Shown piece by piece: positions 21,740-25,579 of a stretch of 25,579 bases of DNA. Numbering within the stretch: the first letter of the stretch is position 1; every line of letters starts with the position of its first letter. Source of the stretch: a virus. The notes under the pieces were generated by a model. It saw nothing but the letters and a program-made list of their open reading frames with translations, was not told where the DNA came from and searched no databases. Location of the stretch: the IMG/VR virus record IMGVR_UViG_3300020473_001135, positions 1 through 25,579 of that record. One strand, 5' to 3'. A program made the translations under genes and the position numbers.

Positions 21740-22618
21740 ATGAAAACTATTCATGTAGAGGCCAGCACCTATTGTAATGCAAGATGTCCATTGTGTCCTA
21801 GAAGTCTCTATGGATACAAAGTAGAAGGAGTTTATCCTGAATTACATTTAAGCATAGACAAATTCCAAGAGTGTTTATTACAATTTCCAAACAGAACTTT
21901 TGTATATTTCAATGGCAACTTAGGTGACCCTATGATGAATCCTAATATACTTGAACTAGCAAATATGACCGACTGTCGTACTTCAATAACAACAAACGGT
22001 AGTATAGGAACACAGAACACTTGGCAATCTTTAGCCAAAAACAATGTAGAAGTAGTTTTTAGTATAGACGGACTTGAAGATACAAACCATTTATATAGAC
22101 AAGATGTTGAATGGAATAAACTTATGGATAGAGTAAAATGGTTTATTGATGCTGGAGGTAAAGCAACATGGAAGTTTATAACATTTAAACATAATGTCCA
22201 TCAGCAAGAACAAGCAAAACAATTATCAAAACAATTAGGATTCAAAGAGTTTCTTGTAGAAGATCATAGCAGGAATTATGGACCAGCATTGAGTAAAGAA
22301 GGCAAGATAACACACTGGATATTACCTGCAGATGGTTCTAGACAACCAACTCCATATGATGTGCCTGCAGGGATTGATAGGTATAAAAAGACTCATGAAA
22401 ACTTTTTTCCTGAAGAGAAAGTGTATGAAATAGACTGTGAACACGAAACACGATCAACAGTTTATATTGATGCTCGAGGAAGAATAGGTCCGTGTTGTTA
22501 TCAAGGATTTGATTTGCCTTCTTTGCCTTTTGTTGAAATAAAAGATTTCCCTCAAATAAAAGAGTCGTGGCAAACAAATAAATGTAATTTTGTTTGTGCT
22601 ATGTCCTGTGGTAAATGA
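21740..22618 (+). CDS. Radical SAM/SPASM protein, paralogue of 9538-10581
   Basis: This 292-residue protein has the cluster motif Cys12-x3-Cys16-x2-Cys19 (YCNARCPLC), the strand FNGNLGDPMMNP and SITTNGS, then FSIDGLEDTNHLYRQ and WNKLMDRV, nearly matching the minus-strand paralogue. The C-terminal cysteines (DCEHE, GPCCYQG, CNFVCAMSC) are SPASM-like ligands for auxiliary [4Fe-4S] clusters. Substrate unknown; the family often modifies peptides. It has its own late-type octamer. Its TGA is directly adjacent to the TAA of the convergent gene, with no gap. Confidence 0.9.
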   Translation: MKTIHVEASTYCNARCPLCPRSLYGYKVEGVYPELHLSIDKFQECLLQFPNRTFVYFNGNLGDPMMNPNILELANMTDCRTSITTNGSIGTQNTWQSLAKNNVEVVFSIDGLEDTNHLYRQDVEWNKLMDRVKWFIDAGGKATWKFITFKHNVHQQEQAKQLSKQLGFKEFLVEDHSRNYGPALSKEGKITHWILPADGSRQPTPYDVPAGIDRYKKTHENFFPEEKVYEIDCEHETRSTVYIDARGRIGPCCYQGFDLPSLPFVEIKDFPQIKESWQTNKCNFVCAMSCGK

Positions 22619-23041
22619 TTAAAATAAATGATCTGAGTCGTCTTCAATGAACCATTGTTTTGCACCAGTTCCACCTTCGTCTGCTTGAACCCAGTCTGTA
22701 GTAAGAGCGGAAGGTGCCCATCCATCTCCTGAAACTAATGCATCTTTGGCTTCTGTAAATTTTGTTGCCCAAGATTTTGTAGCAGGATTTGTAACAGTTC
22801 CAAATGCAACTGTCCATTTTAGTCCATTGCCGTCGCCTGTAATAGCAAATTGTACCTGCGTTCCATTGTCGTTGATACAAGCCTGTGCTTCAGCAGTTAG
22901 GAAAAAGTTTTTGGCTGTTGTTAGGTTTCCACTAAAACTTTGCGAAACAACGTCCCAAGATGAATCAGCCTGATGCTGTTTTTGGACCATTATCTTCGTC
23001 TGTTTGTTGTGTACTCCGTATGTATTATCCGAGTTTGCCAT
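22619..23041 (-). CDS. Small virion-type protein, 140 residues
   Basis: A Thr/Asp/Trp/Gly-rich protein beginning MANSDNTYGVHNKQTKIMVQ, with beta-type segments (VQFAITGDGNGLKWTVAFG) and a polar acidic end. No signal peptide or membrane segment. The composition resembles the small decoration-type proteins at 14333-16244, but no shared motif is evident. It has an octamer, a 22-base leader and an AGGAGA ribosome site, the same pattern as the well-expressed virion-like genes. A virion component is the best guess. Confidence 0.7.
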   Translation of the reverse strand: MANSDNTYGVHNKQTKIMVQKQHQADSSWDVVSQSFSGNLTTAKNFFLTAEAQACINDNGTQVQFAITGDGNGLKWTVAFGTVTNPATKSWATKFTEAKDALVSGDGWAPSALTTDWVQADEGGTGAKQWFIEDDSDHLF

Positions 23042-23062
23042 TGTTGTTTCTCCTATATGTAC

Positions 23063-24199
23063 TTATTTACCATAATATACTACATTATCTCCCTTAGGAT
23101 ATGTCCTCCATGGGTCAAATATTATAGTGTTATTATCTGCTGTTATTTGGTCTGTTTCATGTACTCGTACGATTACTTGTACAGGGTTATCAAAGCCATT
23201 TACAAGGTGTCCACCGTGTTTTTTAACATAATATTGCACGAGCAATGAGTATGATCCATCTATTAATTGTGTGCCTGGTTTGTATGTGTCTGAAGTAAAG
23301 TATATGTTGTTGCCGTGTTTTAATATTTCAAGTGCCATATTTTCTGCTTGTTTTTCACGTGCAGTCATTATGCTTTCAAACAAATCATATCCTAATCCTA
23401 TATCTTTTGCTAACCAACGTAATGCAATATTATCTCTAGGATGACAAGCACCACCGTCTCCCATACCTGCTTTCATATATGCAGGACTGTTTATTCTTTG
23501 TGTGCTTTTTGCCAGTGCTTTGGTCACAACATCAACATCCATGTTGCCCAGTTTTTGTGCAACTTCTTGCACCATATTAACTAATGAGATTTTAGTACTA
23601 ATAAAAGTATTGTAAAATATTTTAATTGCTTCTGCTTCTTCCCAAGTGCCAAATTCTATTCTAGGATTGTTATCACATATCCTTCCGTAGAAATGCAAGA
23701 GATGTTTTGCTCTATTGGCTGTAACTAGATTGCCTTTCATTGTTCCTATAATAATCATTTCAGGATTAATCATATCCCAACCTACACTACCCATAGCAAT
23801 TAGATAAGGATTATAAATCAGTCTTGTATTTGTGATCAGTGGAGCAAGTTCTCTTCTTGTTGTTCCTGGCAGTACAGTTGATATTAATGCAAGTGTTTGT
23901 TCATTCTTAACATACTTGTTGCATTCTTTTAAAACTTCTTTTACTGAATCATAGTTAAAGTCTTTAGGTGGCAGATGACTTGTAGGGTTTCTTCCATCGT
24001 ATCCTTCTTCGTGTGGAGTAGGAGTTGCAACAAATACAATATCTGATTGTTCTATAACTTCTTGTATTGAATCTTTTATATCTATCTTTGTGCTGGTCTT
24101 AGGTAGTATGTCATAACCAAGTACATTAAATCCTTTGTCGGAGACTGCTTCTGCACATGGCATACCCAGTTTGCCTAATCCTATAAAGCCTATTTGCAT
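23063..24199 (-). CDS. UDP-glucose/GDP-mannose-type nucleotide-sugar dehydrogenase
   Basis: This 378-residue protein has a Rossmann GxGxxG at Gly7-Leu-Gly9-Lys-Leu-Gly12, the FVATPTP strand, Lys203 and Asn197 in the central helix region, and the catalytic loop GDGGACHPRD with Cys252. The family oxidises a nucleotide sugar in two steps to the uronic acid with NAD. It is shorter than usual (about 430), and the C-terminal sugar-binding domain is compact. The substrate (UDP-glucose, GDP-mannose or similar) cannot be read from the sequence. It may feed the glycosyltransferase-like gene at 17237 or alter host surface sugars. Two 11-base repeats lie upstream of its start. Confidence 0.88.
   Translation of the reverse strand: MQIGFIGLGKLGMPCAEAVSDKGFNVLGYDILPKTSTKIDIKDSIQEVIEQSDIVFVATPTPHEEGYDGRNPTSHLPPKDFNYDSVKEVLKECNKYVKNEQTLALISTVLPGTTRRELAPLITNTRLIYNPYLIAMGSVGWDMINPEMIIIGTMKGNLVTANRAKHLLHFYGRICDNNPRIEFGTWEEAEAIKIFYNTFISTKISLVNMVQEVAQKLGNMDVDVVTKALAKSTQRINSPAYMKAGMGDGGACHPRDNIALRWLAKDIGLGYDLFESIMTAREKQAENMALEILKHGNNIYFTSDTYKPGTQLIDGSYSLLVQYYVKKHGGHLVNGFDNPVQVIVRVHETDQITADNNTIIFDPWRTYPKGDNVVYYGK
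23064..23071 (-). promoter_or_regulatory. Late-type octamer with leader and SD
   Basis: Minus strand GGTAAATA, 22 bases before the ATG at 23041 with AGGAGA between. It overlaps the end of the sugar dehydrogenase gene. Confidence 0.45.
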
Positions 24200-24210
24200 A
24201 TGCTTAATTA

Positions 24211-24232
24211 TGGCTCGCTATTGGCTCGCTAT
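24211..24232. repeat. Tandem 11-bp repeat upstream of sugar dehydrogenase
   Basis: TGGCTCGCTAT occurs twice in perfect tandem. On the minus strand it occupies the place of a -35 element just upstream of CATAAT (24207-24212), which is 7 bases before the dehydrogenase ATG. It could be an activator or repressor box. Confidence 0.6.
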
Positions 24233-24252
24233 TAGGTCTTTGGTTTTATTGG

Positions 24253-24489
24253 TTATGCTGAATAATCTGGTAGAGGACCGCCGTACTTTTTACCTTTGAC
24301 TCTTTTTCCTGCAACCTTTTGTGTCTTGCCACGTATCTTTTCACTACGGTTACCTGTACGTTTTCTTTTGCCCTGTGACTTACAAGAAGATATCCACGAT
24401 GCTGGTAATGATGATGCTGGTTTAGAACACACACCTGCTGGTGCTGGACCTATGTTTTCATCAGTGTTATAAATCTCGTATATCTTCAT
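24253..24489 (-). CDS. Small basic protein with MKIYEI N-terminus
   Basis: I start at Met10 (ATG 24489, 78 residues) because GTTAAATA lies 8 bases upstream; the in-frame ATG at 24516 would precede that box. It opens MKIYEIYNTDENIGP, has a Pro/Ala/Ser middle with two Cys, then a strongly basic stretch (CKSQGKRKRTGNRSEKIRGK) and ends GGPLPDYSA. The basic body suggests binding to DNA or RNA. The opening resembles other MK/R-x-x-E/F starts here, including the divergent basic gene at 24661, so both may be packaged head proteins; this is inference. No family recognised. Confidence 0.7.
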   Translation of the reverse strand: MKIYEIYNTDENIGPAPAGVCSKPASSLPASWISSCKSQGKRKRTGNRSEKIRGKTQKVAGKRVKGKKYGGPLPDYSA

Positions 24490-24497
24490 TGTGCTTG

Positions 24498-24535
24498 TAT
24501 TTAACCTATATAACATACTGAGTTGATCTTGTTAA
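24498..24535 (-). promoter_or_regulatory. Sigma70-like promoter plus octamer
   Basis: Minus strand TTAACA (24530-24535), 17-base spacer, TATATA (24507-24512), then GTTAAATA (24498-24505), 8 bases before the ATG at 24489. Confidence 0.5.
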
Positions 24536-24565
24536 AATGTAGCACCCTGTAATATATTGTTACTT

Positions 24566-24637
24566 TAAGGTCTCTTAAGGTAGTTTAAGGTAAGGTTTAG
24601 TTAAGGTCTTGTAAGGTCTTGTAAGGTCTTGTAAGGT
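24566..24637. repeat. Phased TAAGGT direct-repeat array
   Basis: Eight copies of TAAGGT start at 24566, 24576, 24586, 24591, 24602, 24612, 24622 and 24632. Most are spaced 10 bases apart, and the last four form a TAAGGTCTTG tandem. The array fills the divergent intergenic region 24517-24660. The 10-bp phase places sites on one face of the helix, as for cooperative protein binding or DNA bending. It carries no interrupted spacers like CRISPR. Confidence 0.85.
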
Positions 24638-24647
24638 CTAATCCTGC

Positions 24648-24655
24648 AATAAATA
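24648..24655 (+). promoter_or_regulatory. Late promoter octamer (basic protein gene)
   Basis: Plus strand AATAAATA followed by CTGAT and the ATG at 24661 (5-base gap). The CTG after the box recurs in other promoters here. Confidence 0.62.
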
Positions 24656-24660
24656 CTGAT

Positions 24661-25215
24661 ATGAAGATCAAAGAATTCATAGTACCAAAAAAATCTGAAG
24701 ATACTACATCTAGTGGCACAATATATAGTATCGAGTCGGAACCGGAGACACAAGATATAGTGCCACAAGATCATGTGCCACAAAGAAAAAAGGTACAAGA
24801 GGTTGACATCATTCCGGAGATGATTGACGGTAAAGTTTTAGAGCAGGCCGACCACTCTGCAATCACAGAAGGTGTGAGCCAAATTTTTAGAAGAAAAAAA
24901 GGTGGAACTCCAACCAAAGGATTTAGATGTACGAGCGGTCCAAGGAAAGGCAGAATAGTTGCCAAACCTTCAACCTGTTTTCAAAAATTAGATCCGGCTA
25001 AAGGAGCAAAGATAAGAAAGAAAAGACAGATCAAAGCGAAGTTGGCAGGTAAGAAACTTGCTCGAACAAAAAGAACAGGAGCCGGTGCTCAAAGATTAAA
25101 ATCTATTCAGCCTAAGAAGATGAAAGGTTCACAGCCAAGAATGGGTAAGACTGTTAGATCAGGAAGAAGACCATTAATAAAATCTAAAACTATCAAACCA
25201 AAAAGACGAAAATGA
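24661..25215 (+). CDS. Highly basic protein, possible packaged DNA-binding protein
   Basis: The 184-residue protein has a short start (MKIKEFIVPKK), an acidic to neutral first 75 residues containing a QDxVPQ repeat, and then an extremely Lys/Arg-rich C-terminal 105 residues beginning with GFRCTSGPRKGR and a second Cys in STCF. It looks able to bind nucleic acid over much of its length. The MKIKEF opening is reminiscent of T4 capsid-targeting peptides, so an internal head protein is plausible but unproven. It lies behind an octamer and the phased repeats. Its TGA overlaps the next gene's ATG (ATGA), implying coupled translation. Confidence 0.75.
   Translation: MKIKEFIVPKKSEDTTSSGTIYSIESEPETQDIVPQDHVPQRKKVQEVDIIPEMIDGKVLEQADHSAITEGVSQIFRRKKGGTPTKGFRCTSGPRKGRIVAKPSTCFQKLDPAKGAKIRKKRQIKAKLAGKKLARTKRTGAGAQRLKSIQPKKMKGSQPRMGKTVRSGRRPLIKSKTIKPKRRK
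24717..24785. repeat. 15-nt repeat units inside a coding region
   Basis: CACAAGATATAGTGC (24749-24763) and CACAAGATCATGTGC (24764-24778) are in tandem, followed by CACAAAG, with a variant CACAATATATAGTAT at 24717-24731. In frame they encode the QDIVPQDHVPQ repeat. The same unit recurs beyond the next gene at 25435-25495, in both orientations. Confidence 0.65.
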
Positions 25216-25406
25216 AATACATAGATTGGTTGAAGAGACAAATCAAGTTCACTCAATTTAAAAATGTTATTAGATTTCCAAGTGAGAAAAGATTAAACCA
25301 AATTGAAGAAGAGAAATTTTTGGATGATTTGGCCAATAACACACCAAACTCAGAACAGTTTGACAAAAAGAAAAACGGCAAACCAACAGTCTGGCCGATA
25401 TTCTAA
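25212..25406 (+). CDS. Small charged protein, 64 residues
   Basis: The ATG at 25212 overlaps the upstream stop in an ATGA arrangement. The product begins with an amphipathic basic helix (MKYIDWLKRQIKFTQFKNVI) followed by a charged helix (EKRLNQIEEEKFLDDLANN) and a polar end (KKNGKPTVWPIF). I do not recognise it. Coupling to the basic protein suggests that the two are made in equal amounts and may interact. Confidence 0.7.
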   Translation: MKYIDWLKRQIKFTQFKNVIRFPSEKRLNQIEEEKFLDDLANNTPNSEQFDKKKNGKPTVWPIF

Positions 25407-25434
25407 CATATAGTATCATCACATAAGACCAACT

Positions 25435-25495
25435 ACTAGATATTGTGGCACTAGATATTGTGTCAAAAAAAAAGATCGGCACAAGATGTAGTGCC
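25435..25495. repeat. 15-nt iteron-like units in the intergenic right end
   Basis: ACTAGATATTGTGGC (25435-25449) and ACTAGATATTGTGTC (25450-25464) are tandem; their reverse complements match the units in the gene at 24717-24785. A third unit, CACAAGATGTAGTGC (25480-25494), is in the opposite orientation inside GGCAC...GTGCC arms. The rest of 25407-25579 has no gene I can support, being AT-rich with short palindromes such as CCTAGG. Confidence 0.65.
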
Positions 25496-25579
25496 ATTCG
25501 GTCTGGCGAATTAGTCGCTATTTTACTAGGTTTTTTAGCCTACATTATATATACCAATTTTTTGACCCTAGGTTGACGG

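Noticed and set aside
22644-22880. Arg/Trp-rich 78-residue minus-strand frame
   Set aside because: A different reading frame within the 140-residue gene, which has the octamer, leader and SD.
24200-24250. tRNA or other RNA gene in the gap before 24253
   Set aside because: No cloverleaf arms can be paired; the apparent structure is just the 11-bp tandem repeat.
24566-24637. CRISPR-like array
   Set aside because: The repeat unit is only 6-10 bases, without unique spacers of constant length and without cas genes.

Overview
This AT-rich window is best read as part of a T4-like marine myovirus genome whose host is probably an alphaproteobacterium, with SAR11/Pelagibacter the leading guess. The evidence for a phage is class Ia nrdA/nrdB, a PAAR spike tip, a tropism-determinant/beta-helix tail fibre, a PD-(D/E)XK exonuclease, many small virion-like proteins, very tight gene packing and a T4-type late-promoter octamer (nTAAATA). 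The evidence for an alphaproteobacterial host is a complete bL12 whose N-terminus resembles alphaproteobacterial L7/L12, and a DUF1178 protein, a family I know mainly from Alpha- and Betaproteobacteria. No tRNA, CRISPR array or insertion sequence was found.

Layout. 1-553 (+): end of an operon with a small basic ORF and bL12. 545-5746 (-): virion protein, PAAR tip, NrdB, NrdA. 5909-10581 (-): tail fibre, nuclease and two overlapping radical SAM genes. 10597-14239 (-): small unknown proteins, a coiled-coil/membrane protein and a sulfotransferase-like protein. 14333-17217 (-): four related small virion-type proteins, a previously unlisted 44-residue protein with ten cysteines, and a larger protein whose N-terminus resembles T4 capsid-targeting peptides. 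17237-18271 (+): a lone glycosyltransferase-like gene. 18224-19746 (-): a protein with ligase-like nucleotidyltransferase motifs, plus a small partner. 19829-22618: strand-switching accessory region with a membrane protein, coiled-coil protein, unlisted 45-residue basic protein, DUF1178, a promoter-gene-terminator cassette and a third radical SAM gene. 22619-24489 (-): small protein, nucleotide-sugar dehydrogenase and basic protein. 24661-25406 (+): very basic protein and a coupled small gene, flanked by two repeat systems.

How the parts work together. NrdA/NrdB would supply deoxynucleotides and bL12 could enter the host ribosome stalk. The sugar dehydrogenase, glycosyltransferase-like, sulfotransferase-like and three radical SAM proteins form a scattered modification toolkit with unknown substrates. 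The clearest regulatory signal is promoter placement: many nTAAATA octamers, and three strong sigma70-type promoters, end only 5-8 bases before a start codon. This predicts leaderless or nearly leaderless mRNAs. A second group has a leader with a strong Shine-Dalgarno sequence, in one case preceded by a 5' hairpin. The most unusual items are this architecture, the Cys10 mini-protein, the 10-bp-phased TAAGGT repeats at 24566-24637 and the 15-nt iteron-like units around 24661-25495.

All calls come from reading the sequence; no database search was run.
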